Assembly (NCBI RefSeq): GCF_000003815.2
Contig: NC_049982.1
Location: 28,946,548 to 29,010,547 of the forward strand
Source of the DNA: Branchiostoma floridae
Taxonomy: Eukaryota > Chordata > Leptocardii > Amphioxiformes > Branchiostomatidae
Direction: 5' to 3'
Length of the DNA stretch: 64,000 nt
Shown: one piece after another, positions 25,201 to 35,067 of the stretch
Layout: every line of letters starts with the position of its first letter
How positions within the stretch are numbered: the stretch's first letter is position 1
Made by a program: the position numbers and the translations under genes
The notes under the pieces: generated by a model
The model's input: the letters and a program-made list of their open reading frames with translations, nothing else
What the model was told of the DNA's origin: nothing
Database searches by the model: none

Positions 25201-26668
25201 ATTAGGTGGACCAGATGTTGGACCGATTAGAAAATTAACAGATTATTTCATAAGGCATTCACACGTTTTGGCGCTTGCAGGTGGAAGAAAATAACAAGAG
25301 TGAAGTAGAGTAGAGTTTATAGTAAGTTTTACAACCATTCGTACAGGTGCAGTTAACGGTTGTAGGATTTTAAAACGCCAGTGTACTAGTAAGTCTAATA
25401 CTCCACCAAACAGATTTCTTTGTAGTGAAATGGACCATTGGTATGAGTCATACTGAATCAGGTCCAGGTTCAGGTCTGGACCTGGACCTGATCCTTTGGA
25501 CCTGAACCGGACCTGGACCTGATTCTTCTGTACTGGTATCCAGCCCTAGTAGGGACAGTGGGTTGTTATCCACTGTGTCTAGGACATGGTATTTGAAGGT
25601 GGAGCCCATCCCTCTCCTTTCACCCCCACAACTGAAGTCAGGTATCCTTTTTACACCTGGGTGAAGTGAGGAAGGTTGCATTTTGTGCAAAGTGCCTTTC
25701 CGAAGGACAGAACCTATAGGTAAGAAAGCTAGGAATTGAATCTGTGACCTCTTGATTTTTTATACGAAATCAAGTTGTTTAGTTCAGCTTCTACAGTGTA
25801 AAATAAAACGTCATAACCATAGAAGAGGAATTATAACAGGCTAATTTCTATGTAATATCTTTGGTTTATGAGTTTCAAGCTGACCGGTGCAATGGCCTAG
25901 TGGGTAGAGTGTTTGCCTTGCATTCGGTAGGTCATGAGTTCGATCCCCGGCCGAGTCATACCAAAGACTTTAAAAATGGTCCATGCTGCTTTCTCTGCTT
26001 AGCACTCAGCATTCGGGAAAGAGTATGGAAGTTGAACACACACCACTATCCAGTGGACTAGCCCCCTGCTGTAGTGATTGCGTTGTGTGGCCCAAGGGCT
26101 ACTGAAACGGAGATGGGCTCCGCCCTATCTGCCATCAGGCGCGGGAAGGACTTTAACTAACTAACTAACCATGAGTTTCAAGCTATGGTTAAGAAGAAGA
26201 AATACATCATGTGTTTACTACTGTAAATGCAGAAATGTTCGCGCGAACTTAAAACCACCGCGAACATTTATCCCTTATAATATTATGTGGCTACAGATGT
26301 CTATGGTGCTACCACAAACTTAAAACCACCTTGAACACTCCATTTTCCCTCTACCGGGAAATTATATCTGCGCGAACTTTACTGCATTTACAGTATATTG
26401 CTAGATCCATTAACAGTTTCAGCCTTTTACTCTAGGAAATACTGTTAAACTCACTTTCCGGTCCCTCTTTACTTAGGGATAAATAAGCACACTGACACAC
26501 ACATCTAAGTCCACGTGAGTGTATTCCCAGAATCTCCACATTCCAGACTAGGCTGTTCCATTCGTGAGGGGGGGTAGGCTATTCTAATCTAAGTAATCTA
26601 ACAATTAATATTATTAATTATTGTACCAACCTTCTGATGAAGGCGGGTGACCTTATGTATGCAGCCAT
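13223..26668 (-). CDS. ZDHHC16: ZDHHC16-type palmitoyltransferase (10 exons)
   Basis: A DHHC-family S-acyltransferase attaches palmitate to protein cysteines through a cysteine acyl-enzyme in Golgi/ER membranes. Coding exons in transcript order: 26668-26631, 25061-24896, 23686-23495, 22593-22502, 21373-21345, 18248-18115, 16680-16618, 15301-15159, 14472-14349, 13336-13223. Every junction has AG/GT borders and phases agree throughout, giving 364 aa, close to human ZDHHC16 (377 aa). Visible features are membrane segments near residues 69-90 and 101-120; the cysteine-rich domain from C144 with VCKKCISPKP and THHCSVC; the catalytic D169-H-H-C172 (the C172-P173 junction lies across exons 5/6); WLNNCVGHYNHRYF; two later membrane segments; a TSIE word (TTxE-like); and the NPYDYG...NWK C-terminal motif. 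The stop, TAG at 13223-13225, comes about 30 residues earlier than in vertebrates. The start ATG lies in a 38-nt first coding exon. Confidence 0.93.
14690..15120. repeat. CCAAT-bearing minisatellite, block 1 (ZDHHC16 intron 8)
   Basis: Imperfect tandem units of about 32-37 bp with the core GTCCCTGGTGCTGATTGGAC followed by TATACCATCC. Each unit carries TGATTGG, an inverted CCAAT box. It lies between ZDHHC16 exons 8 and 9. Similar blocks lie in two other introns of the same gene. Confidence 0.85.
16025..16570. repeat. CCAAT-bearing minisatellite, block 2 (ZDHHC16 intron 7)
   Basis: The same core (CTTGGTGCTGATTGG) repeats in more diverged form between ZDHHC16 exons 7 and 8. Isolated units continue to about 15360 on the other side. 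Confidence 0.8.
16988..17083. repeat. (AATAT)n microsatellite
   Basis: About 19 near-perfect pentamer units with one interruption (AACAT). Intronic. Confidence 0.95.
17306..17430. repeat. Near-perfect hairpin, ~60-bp arms, 3-nt loop
   Basis: Left arm 17306-17367 and right arm 17371-17430 are reverse complements apart from a 2-nt indel and one mismatch near the base. The centre reads GAGCCTCCTA-GGC-TAGGAGGCTC. It lies in ZDHHC16 intron 6. It could be a young inverted duplication or the source of a double-stranded RNA. Confidence 0.9.
18320..18740. mobile_element. Inverted-repeat dispersed element, copy 1
   Basis: GAATACAACACGGTGTATTCC opens the element and recurs inverted at 18438-18458. Inside is a second GC-rich inverted repeat (CCGACCGCGGGTCGG...GACCCGCGGG). 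The downstream part (ACCTGAGAAAACCCATGTTT, CCAGAAGTTGA, CAGGTATTCGAA) recurs at 18800-19030 in copy 2. No transposase. Confidence 0.65.
18790..19035. mobile_element. Dispersed element, copy 2 (partial)
   Basis: Repeats the right part of copy 1 with heavy divergence: CAACGTGTTGTATTTTATCT, ACCTGAGAAAACACATATTT, CCAGAAGTTGAGAAAATGTT and CGGTATTCGAATTTTC. The GC-rich centre is missing. Confidence 0.6.
19190..20865. mobile_element. Large foldback structure with a nested MITE
   Basis: The left arm from GGGTCATTCTGTAGTAATTTG (19197) and the right arm ending CAAATTAGTACAGAATGACCC (about 20853) are inverted counterparts. The phrases TGATAGTCACTTGACTGC, CTACCGTTAGCAAGAAATTG and AACTTATCCTGACTACC occur on both sides in opposite orientation. 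A separate TIR element (20157-20696) sits in the right arm. Intronic to ZDHHC16; no coding content. Confidence 0.65.
20157..20696. mobile_element. MITE with AAAGGGGCATTCCA termini
   Basis: Left end AAAGGGGCATTCCACTCC and right end GGACTGGAATGCCCCTTTAA form terminal inverted repeats about 540 bp apart. It is nested in the foldback 19190-20865. A lone related end, GAGTGGAATGCCCCTGTAA, lies near 21163. Confidence 0.65.
21411..21805. repeat. 124-bp tandem repeat, three units
   Basis: Units begin AAGGTCTA at 21411, 21535 and 21659. The first two are nearly identical (TTGGATTTAACTGTCAAGTG, AATTTCAAAGCATATTTTTA); the third is more diverged. Lies in ZDHHC16 intron 4. Confidence 0.9.
22660..23470. 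repeat. CCAAT-bearing minisatellite, block 3 (ZDHHC16 intron 3)
   Basis: About two dozen imperfect units around the core CCTTGGTGCTGATTGGACTA between ZDHHC16 exons 4 and 3. Same family as blocks 1 and 2. Confidence 0.85.
23771..24250. mobile_element. TTAA-flanked MITE with ~150-bp inverted repeats
   Basis: Flanked by TTAA at 23767-23770 and 24251-24254. Termini read GGTATCTCGGTTGGCTAAAT on both strands, and the arms pair over about 150 bp (through ATTCTAAATCTGATTTTTTGG). The 480-bp body has no ORF. A TTAA target fits piggyBac- or Kolobok-type transposition; the ends do not look like canonical piggyBac CCY termini. Lies in ZDHHC16 intron 2. Confidence 0.85.
25119..25548. mobile_element. hAT-like MITE with 8-bp target duplication
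   Basis: Termini TAGGGCTGGGTATCGGTACA and, inverted, TAGGGCTGGATACCAGTACA flank 430 bp. A perfect 8-bp duplication GTAGGGAC lies on each side (25111-25118 and 25549-25556), the length hAT transposases produce. The interior is dominated by GGACCTGGACCTGA-type palindromic words and has no ORF. It is inserted inside a SINE copy (see findings). Confidence 0.85.
25549..25765 (-). mobile_element. SINE (Deu/V-SINE-like), interrupted by the hAT MITE
   Basis: On the minus strand it carries a degenerate B box (GATTCAATTCC), GGAAAGGCACTTTGCAC and CCTCACTTCACCCAGGTG, the same core as the copies near 40300 and 56500. Its far end (GGCATCAAAAAG side) continues to the left of the hAT insertion, near 25090-25118. 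Confidence 0.65.
25878..26170 (+). mobile_element. tRNA-derived SINE
   Basis: A tRNA-like head with A-box TGGCCTAGTGGGTAGAG and B-box GAGTTCGATCC, then a body containing GTGTGGCCCAAGGGCTACTG and GAGATGGGCTCCGCCC, and a TAACTAACTAAC tail. A fragment of the same 3' end lies inverted at 37808-37905. Inserted antisense in ZDHHC16 intron 1. Confidence 0.85.
26217..26397. mobile_element. TA-flanked MITE, CTGTAAATGCAG termini (copy 1)
   Basis: Ends read TACTGTAAATGCAGAAATGTTC and, inverted, TACTGTAAATGCAGTAAAG, with TA on both sides. Internal words CGAACTTAAAACCACCGCGA recur in the copy near 30384 and in a decayed copy near 24660-24840. Confidence 0.8.
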
Positions 26669-26769
26669 ATTCTAGATGGTTGTTGTCTGTGCTGCATTCA
26701 TGCAACCCTTCCTGGTGCCTGCACTTCCGTTCCCTTCAGCCAGATGGCGTTGTCAAACAGCAGATTCAC

Positions 26770-26790
26770 CTATGCTATATAAATCTGGTG
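26770..26790 (-). promoter_or_regulatory. Possible TATA-like element upstream of ZDHHC16
   Basis: On the minus strand ATTTATATAGCATAG lies about 110 bp before the ZDHHC16 ATG, with no other gene between. Its position fits a core promoter, but there is no direct evidence of a transcription start. Confidence 0.25.
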
Positions 26791-27227
26791 AAAAACAAAT
26801 ACAGGCACTGTTAGGGTCTCATTGATGAGTTTTGTCTTCCCATAGACTTCTATGTTATGATTCGTTGTTTACATGCATGGGCGCGTTCATAATGAAGATA
26901 CGTAAAATTTTAGCATATTTTTCATTCTATGTTGAGCGCATTTCCCCTATATTGTGGGAAAAAATTGCCAACGTGAACCTGCCAATGGGAACTTAGATAC
27001 TGGAAAGGGGAAATGTTCACAGTTTCAATGGAAGCAACCACCTGGACTGCAGTATAGTCAAACCTGTCCAAGAAGACCACTCAGGGATCTGATAAAATCT
27101 GGTCTGAGTGGACAGGTGGTCACTAAACACGGAAAAGATATCACATTGACCAGGTGGTCATTATGTAGATGTGGTCACTACACGGTTGTAGCCAGCCAGA
27201 AACCATTTTCTGTCCCCTCGATTTTGA

Positions 27228-27283
27228 ATGGCTTTGGCGCAACGTTCCTACGGGGGTCCGTAGGAACGTTGCGCCAAAGCCAT
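27228..27283. repeat. Perfect hairpin, 26-bp arms, next to N gap
   Basis: ATGGCTTTGGCGCAACGTTC begins the left arm (27228-27253) and its exact reverse complement ends the right arm (27258-27283), with a 4-nt loop. CTCGATTTT before it and AAAATCGAG after the gap extend the symmetry across the gap. Confidence 0.9.
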
Positions 27284-27294
27284 AGCTCCGTGTC

Positions 27295-27394
27295 NNNNNN
27301 NNNNNNNNNNNNNNNNNNNNNNNNNNNNNNNNNNNNNNNNNNNNNNNNNNNNNNNNNNNNNNNNNNNNNNNNNNNNNNNNNNNNNNNNNNNNNN
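27295..27394. other. Assembly gap (100 N)
   Basis: Exactly 100 N, a conventional unknown-size gap. ORFs drawn through it are meaningless. Confidence 1.
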
Positions 27395-27817
27395 AAAATC
27401 GAGTTTTAAAGCCTAGACCCTCTGAAATGCTATTTCCTGCATTTTGAGGGTTACATTTTGAGGGCACATAGGACGGAATGGGCAAATTTTTTTCCGTCCC
27501 CAGCTGCAAAATTCCATCAAAGGACGGAAGGACGGGTGCTGGCTTTAACAGTGGGTCACTAGTATGTAGGTTTCATTGTAAATCAATGGTCGGATGGTCT
27601 TCTTTATGTAGAGGTAGTCACTACAGGTTTGACTGTACATTAGGCTACAGCAAGTAAATTTTATTATATGGATGACATCAGCATGCGCATTAATTTTCGC
27701 CTGATTTCAGAAAAAAAAACAATAATTTTTTCTTCTGCAGGGATGGTCAACATGACGATAAAGTATCAAAATGAGTAAATACATTGTGTTGTAGCCTACT
27801 GATTGTACTTACAGTAG

Positions 27818-28290
27818 AGGGCTGACGTCAGAGTTGCGTTGCGCGGTAGAGGGCAAAAAATGGGAAGACGATTTGGGTGTGACTTAAAATCCTTGAAAAT
27901 CCTTCTTTTCCTTGAAAATTTTTGCCCAATCTGGAGACTTTTTGAGTTAGAAGAGACAGGTAGGGTCTAAGCTTTCCTGTTTGGGTCAAAATTTGTTCAG
28001 TTCAGCAGTTCAGCTGGTGTAAGGACAGGTTTTAGTTATAGGGTGCTACTGGTTGTATCAGGAGGGAAAATGGGTCAAAGGTGAGGTTTCTTTCATAGAG
28101 CGAGCTTTTCTCCGAGAATGAGCCAAACAACCCTCTGTTTTCTTTGAATGCTTATAAACTAGACCCAAGTGACTTTCTGGTGGAGAAGAATTTTAAAGAT
28201 TGAACTATGGGTTAGTACTTTTTTGAAGCCTTCATTCAGTGTATTTCAACATGCTTGTCAATGGGCAGCCCTAACTTCGATGTCTGACCT
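27818..28290. repeat. 473-bp direct duplication, copy 1
   Basis: Matches 29201-29673 with no indel (constant offset 1383) and no difference that I could see by eye. Starts AGGGCTGACGTCAGAG and ends CGATGTCTGACCT. Non-coding. Confidence 0.92.
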
Positions 28291-29200
28291 GTACTGCCCC
28301 CCACCCCCATTTTGCATTTGAGGCCTTTTGAACCATATAGCTGTCTCAGATTTGCTGAAACCATGTTGCAATATCGTATACAAGAGGTTTTGTCAAGTGT
28401 GGACCCAGTTTTGTGCATGAATTTCCCAAAAATGTAGCAAAAATGTGATATTTTGTGATTTTTTGCAGCATAAAGTATGTGCATGCATGTATTGGAAGCT
28501 GTCAGGAATAACTCAGATAGCATAGATTACTACAAAAGTGGTATGAATTCAATGAAAATGATGGACTTAATGATGATTTAGTCCCATGTAATTGTATGCC
28601 TTACCAATTAGGACCTGTCAATCATAATGTGCCCTACTGGTGTTCACACCCCCCCCCCCCCAGCAACACTGAATTGGATACTTTTTGATCCTATGAGACC
28701 CTAAAAAGAGGAGCTATTGCAAATAATACTCCTGAATGTAGTACAGGGCAATACTTGCTGTCCATTAAACAGGATTTTGCTGTATGTAGGGACATTTCAG
28801 CTGTGTAATGTTGTGTTTTGTGTGTACAGTTTGCCAATTTCATTGAAACAGCATTGTATGAAAACTATTAAAAAAAGTTGTAAAAAAAGAAAACCCTCTA
28901 TTGAAAAGTTGCAATTTTACATCAGAGATGTAGAACTGACTATGGTTAGTAGTTATTAAGACTTGATAAGAGATAAACACCTATGGATTTTGGAAAAGTC
29001 ACATGACTTTTGGTACACTACCCCACTGCTTTACATGCCTTATTGCATGGGGTAAGCTGTGGTGCACTGGGTATAGATTTGGCAATAAATTCCCAAGGGA
29101 GCAATCAATACAGTTCATCTTTGGGAAACGCTATCGCATCCCCTCCCTGTATCAGCTGGGATAATAATTTTTCCTCAACTCCCTTATTCGGGTACCCAGT
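28291..29200. other. Spacer between the two 473-bp copies
   Basis: No gene recognised. A C-run of about 14 lies near 28652. Confidence 0.4.
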
Positions 29201-29673
29201 AGGGCTGACGTCAGAGTTGCGTTGCGCGGTAGAGGGCAAAAAATGGGAAGACGATTTGGGTGTGACTTAAAATCCTTGAAAATCCTTCTTTTCCTTGAAA
29301 ATTTTTGCCCAATCTGGAGACTTTTTGAGTTAGAAGAGACAGGTAGGGTCTAAGCTTTCCTGTTTGGGTCAAAATTTGTTCAGTTCAGCAGTTCAGCTGG
29401 TGTAAGGACAGGTTTTAGTTATAGGGTGCTACTGGTTGTATCAGGAGGGAAAATGGGTCAAAGGTGAGGTTTCTTTCATAGAGCGAGCTTTTCTCCGAGA
29501 ATGAGCCAAACAACCCTCTGTTTTCTTTGAATGCTTATAAACTAGACCCAAGTGACTTTCTGGTGGAGAAGAATTTTAAAGATTGAACTATGGGTTAGTA
29601 CTTTTTTGAAGCCTTCATTCAGTGTATTTCAACATGCTTGTCAATGGGCAGCCCTAACTTCGATGTCTGACCT
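29201..29673. repeat. 473-bp direct duplication, copy 2
   Basis: Second copy of 27818-28290 in the same orientation. The flanks differ on both sides. Confidence 0.92.
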
Positions 29674-30381
29674 AGAAGTGACACTTGCCAGGTATCCAGG
29701 GCTGTAGTTGTAGAAATGGAACTTATTGGATAGTTGTAAAAGTGACACCAATATGGAAGCTATGAGTGTGGTTACCAACTTTGTTGGTGATGCCAGTCTA
29801 CCACACTAGTGTCACTTTTACCATACCAGTACATGTCTTAAATACAGGAATGAATGCCTTGTTGGCTATGATACCATCAGTTTTGTCCCTTTAATTCTTT
29901 TTACAACAGTCATCACAACTTTTTAATATGGTGTCTATTTTTGAAAATGTAGCCATCTTGTTTTTTTCACCCATCTTGTTTATTTTTGCCCTATCGCACT
30001 ATTTTTGCAGTCTGCAGAGGATGTCATCCATAAAATTTACTTGCTATGGCCTTACATGCACATTGAGAAATCTATAACAATTCTTCTACCATACAGCTAA
30101 CTCTGATAAAGGAAATTATTTTTGCATTGTCCTAGTCTGGGCAGGCCTTTTATGTAGTAAAATCTGAAATGTGAAACTAAAATGTAAACGTAAATGTAAA
30201 CTTGAAACACGTGTACATGATAAAAGTGAAAAACATATAAGCACAAAGAAACGATACACATACCAAATACACAAACATAGGGAAAATATAAAAATTGCAT
30301 TTTTAACATAGCTAGTGAATAAAGACACAACTTTTATGTCTGGTATTGATTCAGAAATACTTAACAGTTACAATTATCATA
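29674..30381. other. Spacer, no gene seen
   Basis: Includes a small inverted pair, GTAAAAGTGACACCA (29735) and TAGTGTCACTTTTAC (29807). Otherwise nothing recognised. Confidence 0.4.
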
Positions 30382-30383
30382 TA

Positions 30384-31182
30384 CTACATAAATGCAGAAA
30401 TGTTCCCAGTGGTTTTATATTAGCGGTTTTGGCGATGAAGTAAAAGTAAAACCACCGCGAAAATTTTTCAACTAACGTATTAGACTGCAGTCAGATGTAT
30501 AGCACTACCGCGAACTTAAAACAACCGCGAACACGTCATTTTCCTGCTGCCGCGAGAGTAAATTCCCACAAAATTAAATGCATTTAACGTAAGGTTACCA
30601 GTTTACGGTCGAATTATGGAAAATAATTATTGTTCTGAAATGCCTTGGCAGAATTAAATATTTAACCCATTTGAAGAAACAGTAGTTTGTCTGTTAAATG
30701 TGCATGGTAATTTATTTCTTCCCTCCATCTTTGGCTGCGCACCAACATGTAATAATGGAGTAGTTGGCAGTAAGAATTGTTCTAGGGTGACCAATTAACG
30801 GTCACTTGAGTCTTTCTCCTTGTAGTGCTCTACCTATAAGCATACATATTCAAACACTTCTTGCATAATATTACGAAAGTGGTAAACAAACAAATCACGG
30901 TAAAATTTTTGTGTCTACCCCACCATCTCCTTCAGTAGCGCCGTAGTGATGAATGAGGTTGGACCACCGATTTTGCCTCAGTAGAACATCACGTAAAGTC
31001 GACCCAGGCACCATGGGTCCATGATCTTTCATGAAAATTGTGCAAGGGTTTTCAATGTGAATAAAACATGTATAGTTTTGTTATAATTGACTAATTTTTG
31101 CATGGTGCACCTTGAAATGCAGCCATGTGGCTAACTGACCGTTAATTGGTCCTGCACGTTAACTGGTAACCTTACGTTACAG
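30384..31182. mobile_element. TA-flanked MITE copy 2, split by a second MITE
   Basis: Left part (TACTACATAAATGCAGAAATG, CGAACTTAAAACAACCGCGA) matches the 26217 MITE. Its right terminus GCATTTACAGTA is split into GCATTTA and TACAGTA by the element 30587-31177. Confidence 0.8.
30587..31177. mobile_element. MITE with ACGTAAGGTTACCAG termini, nested, TA target
   Basis: Begins ACGTAAGGTTACCAGTTTAC and ends AACTGGTAACCTTACGT. TA lies on each side (30585-30586, 31178-31179). A subterminal word GACCAATTAACGGTCA occurs near both ends. 591 bp, non-coding. Confidence 0.85.
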
Positions 31183-32371
31183 TAGATAACTATTATAACA
31201 AATATTTAAATTGTAATAAAAGATTGGAGCAAAGAATATGTACTTTAAGTTCATCACCATTCCTTTTCTCATTGTCTCATTTCTAATTATATTTCCATTC
31301 TAATCACGTAGGCTTGATAATGACATATTCTACTGAACATATCATATATAATAGCAAATTAATATTACATGATTGTTGTTGCCCTTTTCAGTGTGTCGTC
31401 ATCTATCATATCATAACGTTATCAATATTATCTTGTCAATACACTGTGTTCTTCTTTTCTACCGCTGCTGCTCTACCGCTGGCACGATTTTAAATTAAAG
31501 CTATGTCAAATTTGTAAATTTTCAGTGGTAAAAATAATAGTTGTAAACATAACGTAACGTTAGTACAAAATGAGCTTTCATCATAATGTACAACGCATCC
31601 GATTAGTGCTTTGAAAGGCGATTTAAATATCTATTGCTTAAGTTTGAAATATTCTGACGAAATAAGCAAAACGTCGTCTTCTTGTTACATTGATTTTGTA
31701 TCGTTTCTTACCTTTTCATAGTTTTGAAGCAGGTCGAAACGCGGGTATTTTCGTCCCGAGTCGTTTTCATATTTTTCTCGACGACATTTTGATGATGATT
31801 TGTGAAAGGCGATGCCTTTAGGAGCATGTAGACTAGTACATTACTCTAAAGGGGTAAAATATAAACTTGATTTTTAATTCTAATGCATTAGTGGTACAAA
31901 ATCAACAAATTATTTGTATTTATATTTTACTGTCTTTTAATATAATGTATTAATTAAAATTATGATGAGTTTGGTCGAATAATATGCATTAATTAGAATT
32001 GTATTAGGATGGGTACTCCCTCTTTTTCTTTTGATTGGATTAGTCCATATCCAAGATGGCTGCGCCCGGGTTTGTTGACACCCGCGTTTGACTTGTTTTG
32101 CTTTATTTAGACGTTATTTACGCAACTATTTGTACGGAAATAGCGTCAACGACATAAAGGCATATAACTGTTGCTTCAAACTGTAAAATATTTCATCAAG
32201 GCAGTATTCTTAGCTTGCAGTTGCGATTTAAAAGTGGGCCAAATATAATTTTAAGTGTTAGACCGATCGGCCTCAAATCAACATTCGTGCGTCCTTGTCC
32301 ATACTTAATCTGGACTAACCCCTAGAGAGAAATATTTGACCTTGGTTAGGAATATTTGACCTTGGAGTATC
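31183..32371. other. Spacer upstream of PTPMT1
   Basis: AT-rich to about 32030, then GC-richer. CCAAGATGGCTGCGCCCGGG at 32050-32069 matches the YY1-type AAGATGGC motif seen at many housekeeping promoters, so transcription of PTPMT1 may begin near here. This is an inference from the motif and its position about 300 bp before the ATG. Confidence 0.4.
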
Positions 32372-35067
32372 ATGTCAAACTTGTTAGCACGCACGCTCTT
32401 CTACCCGACGCTCCTGTATAATGTCGTAATGGAGAAGGTGACGTCACGTCGATGGTATGACAGGATAGACCGTACGGTGCTGCTGGGGGCACTGCCCTTC
32501 CGGTCAATGACACCGATGGTGAGACATCATCAATATGTCATTCTTTGTTTTTAGTCTTTGGATGTCTTTGTGTGTTCACATTTTTAATACAGTTTTGTAT
32601 AACTAAAGATCTTTGTGATGGATTTGTATGAAATATGGCATGTGAATAGTTATTGAAGTCCCAAAGAAAAATTGTGACTTTGGGCCCCCTAGTGGTATTT
32701 TCAGGCACTGCAGCATTACACCCCTTTCTTTAAGTCGTTCGGTATAGCCCATGAACAGATGGTCAGCTGATCGTCAGATACTCTTCATGGGGGTCAGTGT
32801 GGTGTAGAGGTTTGCGCCCGAGTCGTAAAAATTGTCCTTTCAGAAGGAAAGGTACAATATACCCTGTGGCCATATGTGTGAGGGTCAGCTTTAGGTTTTT
32901 AGCCTGTGTGAAACCTCTGCATGTAAAAGAACCCAACACACTTATTGAGAAGATTAGATGTTGTGTTTTGCTAAGGATACTTTGCAATTGTACAAATGGC
33001 CCTAGATTATAGTCTGGTCCCTTTTTGTAACAATTGATATGGATTATAATTGATATGGGATGCATTTCATATCGTGATTGTACGAAGTACTAAGATCTTA
33101 AGTTGTTTATCATGTCCTGTTACTTAAGTTAATATTTTCATCCCCACATAGCTGGTACAAGAGGAGGGTGTGAAGGCAGTGGTGACCATGAACGAAGACT
33201 TTGAACTCAAACGCTTCACAAACTCAATGGAGGTACAGTATAGTGTGTATACCATGTTTTCTTTCAATACTCTACCAATTTGCGAATCAAGAACTCTCAT
33301 TGTCTCTATCTTCACCTAAAGTTGCATACTTGTAAAGAACTCAATTCTAAAAATCTCCCACTGCTTCTCCCGCCATTGAGAGCCTTTCAACGTACATGTA
33401 ACACATAGTAAGGTTTTCTTCTACTCTAGTTAAAATAATTTTACTGTTCCATATGCATTACCCTCAAAAAGCTTCCTTCCTTTGACTGTCTATTATTAAA
33501 CTATTGAACTCTCTCGATGACAACTGTTTCCCTCTTGTGTACAATCTTCAAACCTTTAAATCCAGTGTTCACTGCTGTCTCCCAGCATAATAATGTCCAC
33601 TCTCCATCAGTTTATTCCGTTCATTGCCTAGAAGTGGTCAAAATTAAATGGCCTTGCACCCATTAAAAAGACTAGGTTGGATAATGCAAATCAATAGAAG
33701 AACTGCTTTACTATATTCAAACTTGTACATGTACACACACAAAAAAATGATAGCAGTAATTTAATAAGGGAGCAAGGGGGAAGTTGGCCACGTGTGACGA
33801 GAGAAGAACAAGAAATGGACTGTACTGTATCTAGATCGCATGTCTTGTAAAAAACTTGATTGTAAACCTTACAATGGCGTTATCGGCAGAATGATCTAGA
33901 GTCATAGAGAGTATGGCAAGAGGACTTAAGATTGGGAAGAGGGAAACCTCGAAATTGCTCCTGAAACTTTACTGCAAACCTAACAGTCAGAACAATATCA
34001 GTTGTTATACCTTTGATTAAGAGGTCTTAGATATTAGTACAGATCTAGTTTCTGTACATTTGTATTTCAAAGGAGTGGTCGCGTGCGGGAGTCGAGCAGC
34101 TACGACTGACTACGATAGACCTGACGGGAGTGCCGACCCACGAGCACCTGAAGCTGGGCGTGATGTTTTTACTGAGGCATCGCGAACAGGGAAACACTGT
34201 GTACGTACACTGTAAGGCTGGGAGGAGAAGGAGTGCTACAATGGTGGCTTGTTATCTCATGCAGGTTAGTGTGTTTCTCATGGTAGGTGAGTGGGTATGT
34301 TACAATATCCAAGCAGATCTATTGGGGGTAAGTTAGATCTGCATGCAGTCAAACAGGAAGGCTGCAACTTCTCGTGGCCATATACAATCATATTGAATAC
34401 AATACAAATACAAATATCTGTATTGCTTGTTAAGAAATAAAAGCGACTGGTATCTTTATCCTGGACAAATTCAGTGCCCCACGCATGTCCCAGGGGAAAT
34501 GTTAGTGCCTAACAGGACAAAGGGCAAATATCACCCAGTAGTACTAGTACACAGCGAGCACAGTTTAATTAGGTAACGATTCGGATATCAATAGCCTTAG
34601 TTTCTTTTTACCAAGGAGATTCTTTACATGTACCAACTTTGGGGCCCTTTCAGTAGTGCCTTTGCACCAGATCTTCTTGGAGATTAGGTATGTTGGTGCA
34701 TGAATAAGTTATTGGTGGGCAAGTGCAGTTGTGTTTGTGTGTGAAAATGATTGAAGGAGTGGGGCCATTTCTTTGCTTTGAAGAGCTTCCAAAGTGAGGG
34801 GCTTCAACAATATTGAGATAACTGGACATTATTAATAATAACCAGGTACTTTATGAATTTTATAGGATTGTTGTAACTCAAAACTGTTATTGGGGCTATA
34901 GGCTTATAGCTTTTGTTTTCTTCCTATAACCACAGTTACATGGATGGACCCCAGCAGAAGCTCATCTGTTCATCAAGGACAAACGTCCACACATAACCCT
35001 GGCTAGAGGCCAGCTCCAGGCACTGGAGAGATACTACACAACGGAACATATTGAAGAAAGAAGATAG
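32372..35067 (+). CDS. PTPMT1: PTPMT1, mitochondrial dual-specificity phosphatase (4 exons)
   Basis: PTPMT1 dephosphorylates phosphatidylglycerolphosphate at the mitochondrial inner membrane, a step in cardiolipin synthesis. Exons: 32372-32518, 33152-33232, 34073-34264, 34936-35067. All junctions are phase 0 with GT/AG borders. The product is 183 aa, slightly shorter than human (201). Diagnostic stretches are the N-terminal [38 protein letters not shown], the general-acid region TIDLTGVPT (D92), and the phosphatase loop [15 protein letters not shown] with catalytic C123 and R129 (human has GRSRS, here GRRRS). The C-terminal exon carries [18 protein letters not shown]. The N terminus is basic/hydrophobic, as expected for mitochondrial targeting. 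It is divergent from ZDHHC16 and convergent with the HEPN gene. Confidence 0.95.
32780..33000 (+). mobile_element. Degenerate SINE in PTPMT1 intron 1
   Basis: TCAGTGTGGTGTAGAGGTTTGCG resembles a decayed tRNA A-box head. GCATGTAAAAGAACCCAACACACTTAT resembles the V-SINE-type core. The boundaries are uncertain. Confidence 0.4.

Larger units (their letters stand above)
27050..27641. mobile_element. TIR element with AGTCAAACCTGT ends, containing a gap
   Basis: Left end TATAGTCAAACCTGTCC and right end, inverted, TACAGTCAAACCTGTAG flank about 590 bp. GTGGTCACTA-type words repeat near both ends. A 100-base run of N interrupts the middle, next to a perfect hairpin (27228-27283). No transposase seen. 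Confidence 0.65.

Noticed and set aside
25878-25965. tRNA gene suggested by A and B boxes
   Set aside because: Head of a SINE with body and TAAC tail; no proper acceptor stem.
26954-27509. ORFs spanning 27295-27394
   Set aside because: They exist only because N codons are read as X.
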